Source: Siphonodentalium dalli
Taxonomy: Eukaryota; Mollusca; Scaphopoda; Gadilida; Siphonodentaliidae
Reading direction: 5' to 3'
DNA: 64,000 nucleotides
Assembly: GCA_032622095.1 (NCBI GenBank)
Contig: CP136065.1
Location: forward strand, 36,674,732 to 36,738,731
A program made the translations under genes and the position numbers. Under the pieces are notes generated by a model that saw only the letters and a list, made by a program, of their open reading frames with translations, did not search any database and had not been told where the DNA came from. Each line of letters begins with the position of its first letter. The stretch's first letter is position 1. Below are positions 37,094-48,800 of the stretch, piece by piece.

Positions 37094-37192
37094 AGAATGA
37101 GGTCCTCAGAGGGTAAATTTGGTGATGTTAGCCCACTGTGCCCAATAGCATCACTAAATTCACCCTCTGGGGACCTCATTCTACAAATGAGA
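37094..37192. repeat. Short inverted repeat
   Basis: The arms AGAATGAGGTCC...GAGGGTAAATTTGGTGATG and their near-exact reverse complement surround about 25 bp. Small foldback. Confidence 0.85.
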
Positions 37193-37539
37193 GACCGATC
37201 ATTGATCAGACATTATCAGGATAGGATATTTTATTTCAATACACATACATATTACATAATAATGATAACAATTATAGATAATTCTGTCGTATATTGTGGG
37301 GGATGGCATAATCTGGCAAGACTGTCTTCCTGCCATCAGGTGAAGCTATATTGGCACAGTCAGTTATAAAGAAACTAAGCTCTAGATCTAAATTCCTCTT
37401 CAGAACAGCCATAGAGCTCCCATTGCATGCCAATAAATTATTGGCCCCTGTTTGGTTCATTTTCATTTTGATTATGTCTGCACTTCATGGTGTTTTGGTC
37501 TTACACAGCAGACCAAAAAAAGGCAGCAACCCACTCAAA

Positions 37540-38560
37540 ACAAACTAATGGGATTCTTGTTTGGTCTGAAACCTCGATATACCATGTCAGTTTCGAACAT
37601 TTTCACAAAACAGAAGGGAATTCCAGGCCTTACGTTCATGATCGATTTCGAAAAAACTTTTGGTCCATATGCTGAAATTTCAAATTTCACGTAATGAAAT
37701 ATTTTAAATTTAGTGAGTCTTGTATTGGCTATATATGAGTTAGTTACTGTGATACCTCATCGTGTATAGATATTAATGGATATATTTATTTTTCAAACTT
37801 GACAGAGGCTGTAGACAAGTCGTCTTCTATCACCGTATTTTTGTATTGTGTGTTGAAATTCTGGATATCCTAATGCGACATTCAAACCATATTAATGGGA
37901 TCAACGTTGGGAGTACGAATATAATAATATCACAATATGCCGATGACACATCTATGTTTTTGACGGTTCTTGAGTCCCTGTGAGAAGCGATGTATGTTAT
38001 TGATAGATCTAAGTGTGTATCTGGTCTCACGACTAATTACAACAGTACACATGCTGTTTGGATTGGTACTAAATCAGACTGCACAGAACCAATATGCGAT
38101 CGGTGGAAACTAAATTGGAACCCCGCAACTTTCAGACTTTTAGGTATAGATTTTCATCATGACTTCAAATGCATGGTTGATATAATTTTTTACAAAAGGA
38201 CTCGCACAGCTGAGAAACACTCCGTGGGCATGGAGTAAACGAAACCTTGATGTACTTGGGGGAGTAACGGTGGTCAAATCATTAGCAAACTCAAAATTGG
38301 TTCATTTATTTATATCGCTTCCAAACCCTTCGGATCAATACATCGACGACCTTAATAAAATATTGTTTGATTTATCTGGAAAGATGGTCCGGATCTAATA
38401 AATAGAAAACAGATAACAAAGTTTTGGTGATGGTGGATGTAGTATGGTGGATATATATGTTTTCATGAAATCCTTGAAAATTTCATGGGTTAAGAGAGCT
38501 ATCAAACAGAAGGCAGCACTATTTTGGAAAACTCTTCCTCATTTTTTTGCAAACTACAGT
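37540..38560 (+). pseudogene. Decayed LINE reverse transcriptase (L1/Tx1-like)
   Basis: The plus-strand translation, with frameshifts and stops, shows GIPGLTFMIDFEKTF near 37620, a GCRQ...LCVEIL segment near 37810-37870, the catalytic ISQYADDTSMFL at about 37935, VSGLTTNYNSTHAVWIG near 38020, RWKLNWNP...FRLLGIDF near 38100-38150 and GGxxMVDIYVFMKSLKISWV near 38440. The order and the wording of the blocks fit an L1-like clade, distinct from the LINE just upstream. It is dead. Confidence 0.87.
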
Positions 38561-38670
38561 TACCTAATGACGTCATTTTCATTGTGAAATTATTATTAAT
38601 AAATTGTAAATGAATGGAAAATAATTTCTGGAAAGAATTGTGAGATGATGTATTGTGATCATTTGTAACC

Positions 38671-38824
38671 AAACAATAATAGACTAGCGAGTCTACAGTC
38701 AAACAATAATAGACTAGCGAGTCTACAGTCAAACAATAATAGACTAGCGAGTCTACAGTCCACAAACAATAATAGACTAGCGAGTGTACATTCCACATAT
38801 TAATAGACTAGCGAGTCTACAGTC
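38671..38824. repeat. 30-bp minisatellite
   Basis: Five copies of AAACAATAATAGACTAGCGA + GTCTACAGTC. The first three are identical. Confidence 0.96.
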
Positions 38825-38866
38825 CACATATTTTACTTTGTCTGGGGCTCTGTATGGGTGAAATTA

Positions 38867-38997
38867 TAAAATTGTTAAAGAATACAAGAACAAATTATTA
38901 AAATTGTAAAAAATTGTTAGGCCAATGCATTCTCTTATATATGCGAGGCGACCTATGGTCGACTCGCATATATAAGAGAATGCATTGGCACAGGGTA
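38867..38997. mobile_element. TTAA|CCC MITE, core fragment
   Basis: Contains the AAAGAATACAAGAACAAATT linker, the full core palindrome at about 38922-38990 and CACAGGGTA, but no TTAA ends. It adjoins the minisatellite. Confidence 0.85.
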
Positions 38998-39948
38998 AAA
39001 AAATCCCGTCTTGCGACTGGATTTTACTTTTCTGGAGTACCGTGGAGAAATGGATATTTGACTCAACAAGCCATTTTATTATATTTTCAGTAACTTTTTC
39101 TGCAAAAATAATAATCGTATCCCCACTCCCGGAAGTGCCACGATGTTATCCTACTCCCAGAGGGTTATCCTACTCCCAGCGATGACGAACTATTTATCCC
39201 AACCTCGCACGTTCCGAATTACGTAATTCGAAGTGCACGTTTTGGGTTACTCCCCTTACACCAAAATAATTGTCTCAGTTCCAGTGAATAGTCAGATAAC
39301 ACAAAATACATCACCAAAAACACAGACCACCAATGTGTTATCGACATCAAATTCCAGCTGAGTGAATTTGCAGGATCAACACCAACTGGGAAACATTTTT
39401 GGTTACGCTACACTTCGGAATCCAAAGATCGAAATCGCGATAAACAATTGTTCCCACAAGTGCATTCGCACCAAGAAAATGAAAACAGTGTTGAGATCCA
39501 CTTCAGTATCTGCAAGCAGTTCCACTTCAAATTCCACTGATATTCGAGTGCTTATTCCAAATGAAAGTGAGCAGTGATATCTCATAGAACTAGGAACGCT
39601 TATCCACCCAATGACATTCCAAACAGTTACTAATTTAATCAATAAAGTGTGTTGTTTGTTTGAAAAATTCCTCCGAAAATCCCCTTTGAAGTTGGTGGCA
39701 ATAGGAGAAATCAGTCAATGAAATGACGTCACGTTCCTTATACTTGGTAAAATACTATGGCGCGCGCGGCTATAGTAAAAAATTCATGAATGAGTGACGT
39801 AATCGATTTACCTTATTTGGGTTGTTATCTTATCATTGCGCGTAATTTAACGGAAACATTTAGGTCAATATTTAGAATCGGAACATCTTCTCAATGCATT
39901 TTATTAGAGTTGTGTCGTGTCAAACTGTTGTGGAAAATATAATAAACA
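38998..39948. other. Intergenic DNA, weak exon-like stretch
   Basis: A plus-strand frame at 39362-39577 follows a TTTGCAG-like acceptor and is followed by AATAAA at 39640. It has no domain, and two frames are equally open. I do not call a gene. Confidence 0.3.
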
Positions 39949-40099
39949 CAATAGTTAACTGTCATCAGCGACGAACGAAGTTTCTCCTCTCGTGAGATGC
40001 GAGGATTATTTTTCACTCGGCTAACGCCTCGTGAACAATAATCCTGCGCATCTCACTCGAGGAGAAACTTCGTTCGTCGCTGATGACAGTTAACTATTG
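39949..40099. repeat. 151-bp palindrome
   Basis: The arms CAATAGTTAACTGTCATCAG + CGACGAACGAAGTTTCTCC and their exact reverse complement are followed inward by TGAGATGCG and AGGATTATT-type matches. The spacer is under 30 bp. Likely a foldback MITE. Confidence 0.9.
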
Positions 40100-40940
40100 T
40101 CTATGTATTCATATTATTGCAGAGAGTGCTATGTTAGCATGACACATGACTCCGACACAGATATGAGTCCATTCATGAGCTTTCTCTTCAGAAATACAAA
40201 CTAAACTGAACAATACTTTTCCGAATGTCATTGTCTTAAAGCGCGACCTGGCATTATACTATATTGCAGAACGTGGTCACTCGAATATGGTCCGAATGGG
40301 AAGAACTGATACAGTGAGTGATTGCTTTCTTAACCTTTGGTCTACCCGGTGTTTTCTAATGAATATATCAAAGTGTCTGAGGTTTTTATAATGTCTAAAC
40401 TGATAGGTATGTGTATAATTAGCCACAACAGGGTAAACACGCTTGATTATCTTGAATACAGACATAATAACGTTAAACACCGACGGTGGCGTGTAAACAA
40501 TATGTCATAACAGTCAAGGTCGTCATCTGGCGAATCGCCAAATTCACTACTATACAAATTTAGCTTAACCTTACGGTCAAATGTTTGATACATACATAGC
40601 CTTTAAATCTATATTTACATCTTCCTTAAATATCACAATACATATAGATATGCACATATTTATGCTCGTTCTAATTGGTAATCCATAAGCATACGCTGAA
40701 AGATGTTATTCGACATAATGCAAATTCAAATAGTTTTCTCACCATGTACAAACGTTTCTGTTATCGCCTTTTTGTCATCTTATAACAATGTATTGTCCAT
40801 TGTGTACGGGAGAGGGACTACCTAAGTTGAAATAACTTGTGCCCCGATCCCTTTTGTATATTTATATACGAATAAAATATGTTTAAAGTAAAAAAAAAGT
40901 AACAGTTTGTTGATAAGTGTGATTAAAATCATAATATAAT
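40100..40940. other. Intergenic DNA, no gene seen
   Basis: Nothing recognised apart from AT-rich sequence. Confidence 0.4.
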
Positions 40941-40944
40941 AATT

Positions 40945-41019
40945 TCAAGGTAAATGTTGTTAGGCCAATGCATTCCCTTATATATGCGAGGCTCCCCTTG
41001 ACGGTCATAAAAGGGTTAA
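40945..41019. mobile_element. TTAA|CCC MITE, 3' fragment
   Basis: TTAGGCCAATGCATT...TATATATGCGAGGCTCCCC followed by GGTCATAAAAGGGTTAA. This is only the right end of the family, closest to the 56.96-kb copy. Confidence 0.75.
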
Positions 41020-41099
41020 TGGCAAGAAAACAACGTGGAGCGACTTGGGTACAGCCATTGCTGTTGAAAATAATACAAAGTCGAATCATTTTACCTCAA

Positions 41100-41910
41100 C
41101 TTAGTAAAGTAAAATTTGAGCTATTGCCGTGGGTTGGCATCCGTCGTCCGTCCGTGCGAACGGACGTCCGTGCGTCAACAATTTCCTTCGGCACGCACAA
41201 CAGGCCATATCCCTCATCCGATCTTTTCCAAACTTCACATGTAGCTTCAGTGTGACCTATAGATGGGATCTTTTCTGAAAACATGGCCGCAGCAGCCATC
41301 TTGGATTTCAAATTTATTTGTATCCATCGGCAAACCCTACAGCCCGTATTTATGGCCGGATCATATTTAAATTTGCAGGCACGATTGTGATCTCCTGTAG
41401 ATGGGAGTTATCAAATTTGAAAAAAATTCGATGAAATAACATGGCCGCCGGCAGCCATCTTGGAATTTAATCTCTGTATGACTAAATCGTATGGCGCACA
41501 CTACAGACCACACCCCTCATCCTATCATCACCAAACTTCATAAGGATCTTCGGGGTTTTCTTTAGATTGTAGCCTCATATTTTGTGCGAAATTCGTTGAA
41601 AAACATGGCCACCAGTGGTCATCTTGGAATTTAGTCTTTGTATAACTAAATCGTTTGGCGCACCCTACAAACCACATCCCTCATACGATCATCGCCAAAC
41701 TTCATACGGATCTTCGGGGTGACCTCTAGATGGTAGCCTCATATGTTGTCCGAAATTCGTTGAAAAACATGGGCCGCCAGCGGCCATCTTGGAATTTACT
41801 CTTTGTATGACTAAATCCTTTGGCGCACCCTATACAGACCAAATCCCTCATGCGATCATGATCAAACTTTACATGGATATTCAGCGTGACTTCTTTTAAC
41901 ATTCTTTTCA
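41100..41910. repeat. About 160-bp tandem repeat with ATGGCCGCC / GGCCATCTTGG core
   Basis: About five diverged units. Each contains a phrase like CCCTCATCCGATC...CCAAACTTCA, then GATCTTCGGGGTGACC...AGATGGTAGCC, then AACATGGCCGCCAGCGGCCATCTTGGAATTT (given in parts). The first unit starts with a CCGTCCGT-rich stretch. The same ATGGCC...CATCTTGG core also occurs inverted near 60580 and 61400. Confidence 0.85.
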
Positions 41911-42555
41911 TTGCTCAGCAAAATAATAACTTCTCTCGAAATTGAGCTACAATGTCATTGACACTTTCATTTCATGTTCGTTTTGGTAATAATGTTTTAA
42001 AAAACATAGATCAATTTTCAGCTGAATTCACCACGAGGGACTTGGGTCACCGCCCTTCTCAGTTACCTTATTTTATTCCTCTGAAACGAAACAAGGCAAC
42101 CACATCACTGTCATCACGTATACACTAGGGTAGTGTGCCCTAAATACAGTTTCTTTTTCTTTAGTTTCTGCTTCGCGTTCAAGTCTTGAACAGCATGTAT
42201 ATAGCATATACTTAAAGGTGTATTCGGAGTTACTGATCTCGTCTAAACACTCTTGCTTGATAAGCACCATAATGCAATGCATAACACACGTTTGCGTTGG
42301 GGAAAATAATCAGTCAAGTCTAGAATTAATGTTATTTAGTGGAATACTCGAGGGACAATTAAATTGACAGAACTATTTTTTGGGGATAAATTTATAACCT
42401 ATGAAATTGTGTCGACTCTGTTTATAGTAAAACTGTTCAGCGCCACAAAGCTAGTGCCTTCCAGAAATATACCTAATAAAATATATTAGTGCCGTATCTA
42501 GAGGTATCGATCCCTGAATACATCTTTGAATTCATCCGCCATCCTTTTGTTTATA
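41911..42555. other. Intergenic DNA, no gene seen
   Basis: No supported exon or repeat. Confidence 0.4.
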
Positions 42556-42561
42556 TATCAC

Positions 42562-43079
42562 TAGCTGGTGGACCCGACTTCGTCCGGGCTGTTTCCCCTC
42601 TGATTTTCGGCGAATTGCGCGATTTGACCTTGAATTGACCATTTTGAAGGTCAATGTCAGATCGAGGTTACGATTTGACCCGTCCAAAACACTCCCCGGA
42701 CAAAAGTACCCATTGGTATCAAATTTCGTCAAAATCCGTCCGTTTTACCCGATTTGACCTTGAATTGTCCTTTTTGAAGGTCAAGGTCATGTCGGGGTAA
42801 CGATTTGACCCGTCCAAAAGACTCCCCGGACAAAAGTATCTATAGGTATCAAATTTCGTCGAAATCCGTCCGTTTTACCCGATTTGACCTTGAGTTGACC
42901 TTTTTGAAGGTCAAGGTCAGGTCGGAGTCACGATTTGGCCCGTCCAAAACACTCCCTGGACAAAAGTAACCGTAGGTAGCAAGTTTGGGTTAAATCCGCC
43001 CGGCAGTTTTCCCGGCCATAGCTAACAGACAAATAACAAACAACAGACAGACAGAAGTCCCAAAATATATATTAGATTC
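42562..43079 (+). mobile_element. RTE/SINE-type repeat with three internal modules
   Basis: It begins CTAGCTGGTGGACCCGACTT + CGTCCGGGC and ends with CAGACAGACAGAAGTCCCAA + AATATATATTAGATTC, typical of short RTE-like or SINE-like elements in animals. Between these lie three 130-bp modules, each with GATTTGACCTTGAATTGACC, AAGGTCAAGGTCA and CCCGTCCAAAACACTCCCC. The same modules occur in the 24-30 kb array. Confidence 0.8.
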
Positions 43080-43227
43080 AGGGGCAGCAGGAAGACGACC
43101 AACGATGGTCATGCTGCTCCTGTACAATATTTATCATATACTTTTCATAATTTTGTTGCTATATCATTTGTTATTGTACAAATACAAAATCAATCAATCC
43201 AAATAAATTCACTGTAATTCCGATGTC

Positions 43228-43503
43228 CAAGTTATTGTCTCTCCGATATGATATTAAAGGGGGAGAATCAAAGACTTTCTTCATCCTAGCTGATTCGTGT
43301 AATGCTCCCATATACTTCCTCGTTATCGTTGGCAGGTCTGGTAGTCCTTTTGGGAATGTTGTTACTAAGCGTACCCGGTTATTCTTCTTCCGCTGCCTCC
43401 TCCCCTTCAACAACTCCTCTCGTTTCAGTAAGTCTGTTTTGCTCAATTCCCTCTCAATAAAACTACCAATGTATCCTCGTCTCCTCAATTGCTTTAATAT
43501 CAT
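43228..43503 (-). pseudogene. Inverted linker segment of the Penelope-like element
   Basis: The minus-strand frame encodes the region that normally precedes the GIY-YIG domain: RRGYIGSFIERELSKTDL, a basic stretch RRQRKKNNR, TTFPKGLPDLPTITRKYMG and PPLISYRRDNNL. Reading beyond 43228 the similarity stops (DIGITVNLF is not element sequence). Confidence 0.8.
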
Positions 43504-43994
43504 ATCGGAGAGACAATAACTTGGGCGATATATTGGTACACAGAAAGACAGCTAAAGCCGGCCGTACTCCAAACAACCTGTGCACAGATGAATGTGAAGT
43601 ATGCAAGATAATAATTACGGATCCCATCAAATCGACGGACTTGATTAATGAGTACAAAGTGGCACAGAATGCTAAATGTGATTGTAGGAACGTCGTATAT
43701 GGCCTAATTTGTGACAAGTGTTCGTGCACGGTGTATGTGGGAGAAACATCACGGGAACTGAAAGAAAGAGTTACAGAACATATGCGAGACATTCGCCTGC
43801 ATCCAGATAAGCCGGTGTATGACCATTTCAATACAAATGGACATTCACTTCTAGATATGAAGGTAGTCGTGTTAGAGTATGCTAGCGGGAGTCGCTACTT
43901 CAGACTTATAAAAGAGAATGGTTGGATACGCCGGCTAAGAACGTGCTACGGGGTTGGATTCAACACTAAAATCAATAACATTGGCGCCAGGTAA
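43497..43994 (+). CDS. GIY-YIG endonuclease domain of a Penelope-like element
   Basis: An open frame from about 43497 to the stop at 43992-43994. Counting from the Met at 43521 gives 157 residues. Cysteine pairs CTDECEVC (21-28), CDC (53-55) and CDKCSC (64-69) surround the nuclease core. VVYGLIC at 58-64 and YVG at 72-74 are the GIY and YIG strands, followed by R78, R83 and H87 in SRELKERVTEH, and a later KENGWIRRL. In these elements this domain nicks the target DNA for reverse transcription. The frame is uninterrupted, unlike all the LINE remnants here, so the insertion is fairly young. The ATG is not its natural start, because the domain is the C-terminal part of a larger polyprotein. Confidence 0.85.
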   Translation: MSYRRDNNLGDILVHRKTAKAGRTPNNLCTDECEVCKIIITDPIKSTDLINEYKVAQNAKCDCRNVVYGLICDKCSCTVYVGETSRELKERVTEHMRDIRLHPDKPVYDHFNTNGHSLLDMKVVVLEYASGSRYFRLIKENGWIRRLRTCYGVGFNTKINNIGAR

Positions 43995-44164
43995 TTTGGC
44001 GCGAAATGAAATCGATCACTAACGTACATGACGTCAGGTAAACAAACTCAATAAACGTGCGTTATCCGTCTGGCATTTACGAATGAGTTGATGTCAGAGC
44101 AACATGTAGACGTTACTGTGTTAATCGTTTTCCACGTTTTAAATCGAAAAGTGTATCGTGACAA

Positions 44165-44258
44165 AACCAGCCCAAAATATTCCATAATTTTTCAGGATTT
44201 AGTCGGAAATATGTCTTGTTGCCATTCATCGGAAAGCTCTCAGAGATTGATCATTATT
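44165..44258. mobile_element. Half copy of the 55-kb palindromic MITE
   Basis: TTTTTCAGGATTTAGTCGGA...GCCATTCATCGGAAAGCTCT matches one arm of the palindrome at 54919-55129 and ends near its centre. Confidence 0.8.
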
Positions 44259-44539
44259 AATTGAGAGGTGTTTATAAGTTGGACATTTCCCATCCTCACA
44301 CACACACACAAGTAGACCACTTGCCACTTCCCTTTTTTCACCTGATGATTTATTAACTCAATCCTGCGCGAGTGCAAATGCGCCCAAAACATTACGCGTT
44401 CTTCTTCTCCAAAATTAATGACGCGTCGATGTAATTATTGTTGCAATTATGACATTGTTGCGAGTTCACCGAGAAATAATTGCAACTAGTCACGTGGGCG
44501 CCGACCAATCGGAATGCTGGATTTAGTGATAATCGCACT

Positions 44540-44760
44540 CAGTATGTAAATATAATGAGAATGAAATTTACGACTGGAGTCATAAATTCAGGTTAATTAT
44601 GATTACCATGTTGTTTAAATCATTCATAGAGCACACGGGTGTATTTTGCACTAATCCGTGGCTCAAATTCATACATTTACTGCATATATTATGTTGAGCA
44701 TGAAAGGAGGTGTTCCCATTAATGGCCAGATTTACCGTACAGTACCCCTTTAAAACACAG
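44540..44760. mobile_element. Fragment of a repeat also at 55.87-56.12 kb
   Basis: Shares GGAGTCATAAATTCA, ATGTTGTTT, CATATATT.TG.TGAG and AAAGGAGGTG with 56030-56120. It ends GGCCAGATTTACCGTACAGT + ACCCCTTTAA, the reverse complement of the TTAAAGGG..AC..TAAATC start seen at 55872. Confidence 0.6.
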
Positions 44761-45553
44761 AAAAGTGTACAATAGGATGCATAATTATATAACTCGTGAA
44801 GAACGGTTTTTAATTTAATTAAGCAAACTGCATGAACCCGAATACCAAACGTCATGACCATGTTAAACCCTTCGTTTATTTTATGTATTGACATCGTTAA
44901 ATAAATTACGATATGACTGTTCTTGAAATGTTGACGGAATCTCATATCTCAATTCACCCATTAGCAATATAATTTAGCCTACAGCAGATTCACTCTGGCA
45001 CTTTACCAAAGTCACATGATGAATAATCAGTCAAGGAGTCGTTAATATCAGACAATCGTCCGTGAATTACGGTCCTCTGTGCTCATAATGGCCAAATGAC
45101 GTCCCAAAGTGGCTCGTTTGTTTATGGTTATGAACGAAAGGACTCGTTATGCGTGGTAGTCGCGAAACAAACGCATTCTCTATTCTACAATATGTTCCCA
45201 TCACACGCCAATTCGTCATTTACATAGACACATAACATTGCTTCCGCTTTACCCATATCTTTATGATATAGCCGTCGATACACGAAGAAGACATGGATCA
45301 ATTGAACGGGTTTGCCTCATGTTTTTTTTCCAGATCGACAGAAACCGCACTACCAATATCGAAAGACCACGCGTAATTAAACCCATGCACGAAAGCCAAT
45401 GACAGTTTTGAACGTATTAATTAGATTGACTTGGCGTGAATCAAAACTAACAATGGAGTTATTTTCTTGAATCATTTATACAACATGTGAACACATTGTA
45501 TCAACAACCAGAACATTTTGAGCAATCAAATATGAGCTACATGCCATCATCCC

Positions 45554-45622
45554 GTGGTATGTGGTTGATAGTCACTATCACGTGATGTGTGGTTGACAGT
45601 CACTATCACGTGGTATGTGGGA
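45554..45622. repeat. About 31-bp tandem repeat over the Kunitz stop codon
   Basis: Two and a third copies of GTGGTATGTGGTTGATAGTC + ACTATCAC. The rightmost copy forms the last codons and stop of the Kunitz exon. Confidence 0.85.
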
Positions 45623-45811
45623 GGCACGTGTCGTCACACTTCTGCTGTGTCCTGAAGTTATTTTCATTTCCCCCGCAGCCTCCGTATATGAAATAATCGC
45701 ACTCTTTTGTCTCCGAATTGAAATAATATCTCGGAAAAGCAGCTTTGCATCGTCCGATAGCCTTCGGTAGATTACACTGCTCTGGTATCCCTTCAACGTT
45801 ATGTTGGGGAA
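45606..45811 (-). CDS. Kunitz/BPTI inhibitor exon (last exon)
   Basis: Acceptor TTTAATTCACAG|TTCCCC, phase 1; stop TGA at 45606-45608. The frame reads [15 protein letters not shown]...YYF...[17 protein letters not shown]...CDDTC, with all six cysteines at Kunitz spacing and the FxxxGCxxxxxxF signature. The residue after the second Cys (P1) is Lys, as in BPTI, which suggests inhibition of trypsin-like proteases; that is inference. No open frame that starts with Met covers it, so a simple ORF scan misses it. Confidence 0.92.
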
Positions 45812-48800
45812 CTGTGAATTAAAGACAGAAGAACTGGCTATCTTTAAGGTTAAATTACAAATCTAATTTCGATTAATCATAATTATTGCAATAAGTTTTA
45901 GAGTCCAGTGTATAACATACATGTAACACGTTTGAGTAGAACATTCCATCTCCAAAAGAGACACTTAATTATTTTACATAAAATGCTCTCCCCCATGTAT
46001 ATTACATAGTTCATAGTAGGAGACTGATTATAAATCATAACAGTAATATAAGCTTGAAATATCACAAATACTATTTTTATCGGTTAATAAAACATAAGCT
46101 TAATTTTATAAACTAATATAGTCGCAAACATCACATTAATGTGCATGTAATAATTACTCAAGGGGGTTTCACCTACCGTAGATGGAACTACATCGAAACA
46201 TTTAATTCTAAAATTCAGCGGCAGTTAGGTATGAAAATATTCGAAAATGGCACAAAAGCAACATTCTGTATGACATATATCTGCTTGAGAATAAAACTAC
46301 ATGTATGATGCAGAATAATATCAAAATACATTACAGTCCACAATTTCCAACTGTTCTTTGTTCTAGTAAGAAAATTCCAAGTAAATTATGATTAGGAGAC
46401 ATCCTCATCCAATTCGCCATGCACGTCCCCGAGCGACACATCAATACCCACATACCTTCTTTATATTGCTGCCAATCTGCAGTTCTTGGGTCTGCGTACT
46501 GATAAGGCGGTTCGTCGCCGGTAGTTCCCGCCAAGGGGTCTAACTGCGATATAACTTCAGGTGGTGTATCCTTTTTGACCATTCCTACAAAGATATATAT
46601 ATATCTGTATTCTAAGTATGTGTGTTCATGGCTTCAAATGTGTTTGATTCGGAGAACGTGAACAAATTATCATTACGGAGATAGGAATTGGTGACACTTA
46701 TGTATATATACGTTTTTCTGTATTATTATCCACCGTCAATGGCTGATAATTATGTTTCAAACGAACTACCTGACGTCAAAAAGTGTCTACTATATATGAT
46801 AACATCGGAAATGAGCCGGAATTTCCATTAAATTTATCGGGATGAGAGCAAGCTATGGTCGCTATCCCACTGGGGAACATTCCACTTTACGAAATTTTGT
46901 TTTGAATAGTGGATATCACCATTCAACTGGGAGATAATTAGATTCATCTGAGGGAAGATATGTTCAATTATCAAAACCGAATGGTCTGGTTTGGCGGTAC
47001 CTTCGGGTTTGGCGATACCACGTACACGGGGGTGTAGATGACTTCAGTGAAATCCTATCGGATGCCCATACTTCGCTCACAGTAATGTGTGAGGTTTATT
47101 CAGGTGCACACGATAAACGCGCTGGCAAAAATAAGAAGCAAACAAAGAAAACCCCAAAACAGGCGGCCAATCGAAAACCAAAATTAAACTGGGACAGCGA
47201 ACAGTAAATTCATTCGCGAGTAACATTGACAAAACAGCAATCTTCAAACCAAATGAGCGAATGCAACTCTTGATTGATAGTGGGAATAACCGAGGCCGCG
47301 GTGACATTGACACATTTTTATTTTACCCTATTATCCTGTATTATCAAAGAATATTTTGTCCGAGAAAATTACATTAGTTGTGAAATTCAAATCCTAGTAT
47401 TTACAACAATACGTTTTCGTACGAGGAACCACTTCATCCCCGTTGAAAAGAGATTATTTCAAAAGAAAATGCGATTTATGTAATTCTGAATTGGGAGATG
47501 AATCCCATTTAGTTCTGATATGACAGCAGCTGAATATTCTCAGGGCATAATTTTATCACACTTTAATATTACAGACGACCCAACACTTTTAAGCTGAAAC
47601 AATTATTTAACTCTACTAACGATGCGGAAATTTGACTTATTCATACAAAAATATATATATATATCTACAGCAATCCGAAAAAATGCGCGCACCCCCCCCC
47701 CCCCCCCCCCCGAAATGTTCTTTGAAATATTATACTTAAATACATAACTATACCCCACCCCTTGATACATGTACTACAATTTAAATATTCTTTAAAATAT
47801 GTAACTACCAAGCCGACATTTTCTTTTTATAAACACATGTTTGAGCGAGATTGGTTTCTACATTCTATGTTATAGAGTTCTCTCCCATTGTACATTCGAA
47901 AATATTTCTGTTTCTCATCTGATTTTATAACACAGAAACATAGACATTTGGTATGTATTGCTTACAGAGTAGCTTTATGAAATGCACTGATATAATGCAA
48001 TAATTGTGATTTATCAAATTACAAAGGGATTGTGATACAAGTTACGGAATCGTACATAGGACCCCTTTCCCGATAAAATTAAGGTAGGATTACAATAGTT
48101 GTGAACAAGATGACAGAGTATTTACAACAGCTGTGTATTACATCGACTGAACAAAGATAAGAAGCTGTAATAGTATGCGAGTGTATATGGTGCATGGTGT
48201 CTCCTGTTTTGTTTTAATTGCCATTTAATTGGTCACTATATTCCTGATATGGTGACAATAAAGAGCGTTTCTCCCACTTCTGTGTGGAAAACAGATGATA
48301 CATGTACTTTTCGATAACTTCGGTCTTTGCAGTCTCTAATCATATCACAACAATCGCAATTTGAAAGAAGCTGTGTTGACTCCTAACTTGAACGTATACG
48401 ATTCATCATTTGAAACCCCAAATTATATCCACGTAATTTGGAAGGCGGGATCACATATAGGTCGATCAATGCACAAAATGTCGATATACATGGTATATAT
48501 AAATATACTCGGGGGAAATTGCGAAGTTCGAAGCCATTCGTGAACTCTTTTTCCAATTTTTCGAACTGAAGTGAGATTTTATTTTACCACATCGTGAATA
48601 GTGAACACATCGTCATACAAATATGTCCATATTGGACCTAAATATTCACATAAGTTCATATTTGACTGAATTGATTATACTGAAATAAGCCCATGGTGAG
48701 CTAAAAATCCGTTATTCCGTTGAATGGCACGGGCCGCAAGTGAAGCACATTATAAAGAGCGTGAAACTGGTGTCGTTGAAAAAAAGGAAGATTAAATAAT

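Larger units (their letters stand above)
43228..43994. mobile_element. Penelope-like element, 5'-truncated with internal inversion
   Basis: Two adjoining parts encode consecutive segments of one Penelope-like protein on opposite strands. 43503-43228 (minus) reads RRRGYIGSFIERELSKTDLL...TTFPKGLPDL...SPPLISYRRDNNL, the linker between reverse transcriptase and endonuclease. 43497-43994 (plus) reads ISYRRDNNLGDILVHRK and continues into a GIY-YIG endonuclease. The stretch encoding ISYRRDNNL is present at both outer positions in opposite orientation. The reverse transcriptase itself is absent. This arrangement fits 5' inversion during target-primed reverse transcription. Confidence 0.85.

Noticed and set aside
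39362-39577. Plus-strand frame with Ser-rich end followed by AATAAA
   Set aside because: Two frames are equally open, there is no domain and no upstream exon. A chance arrangement is as likely.
45578-45796. Minus-strand frame starting [13 protein letters not shown]
   Set aside because: It overlaps the Kunitz exon in another frame. The Kunitz frame has six correctly spaced cysteines and matching splice phase.
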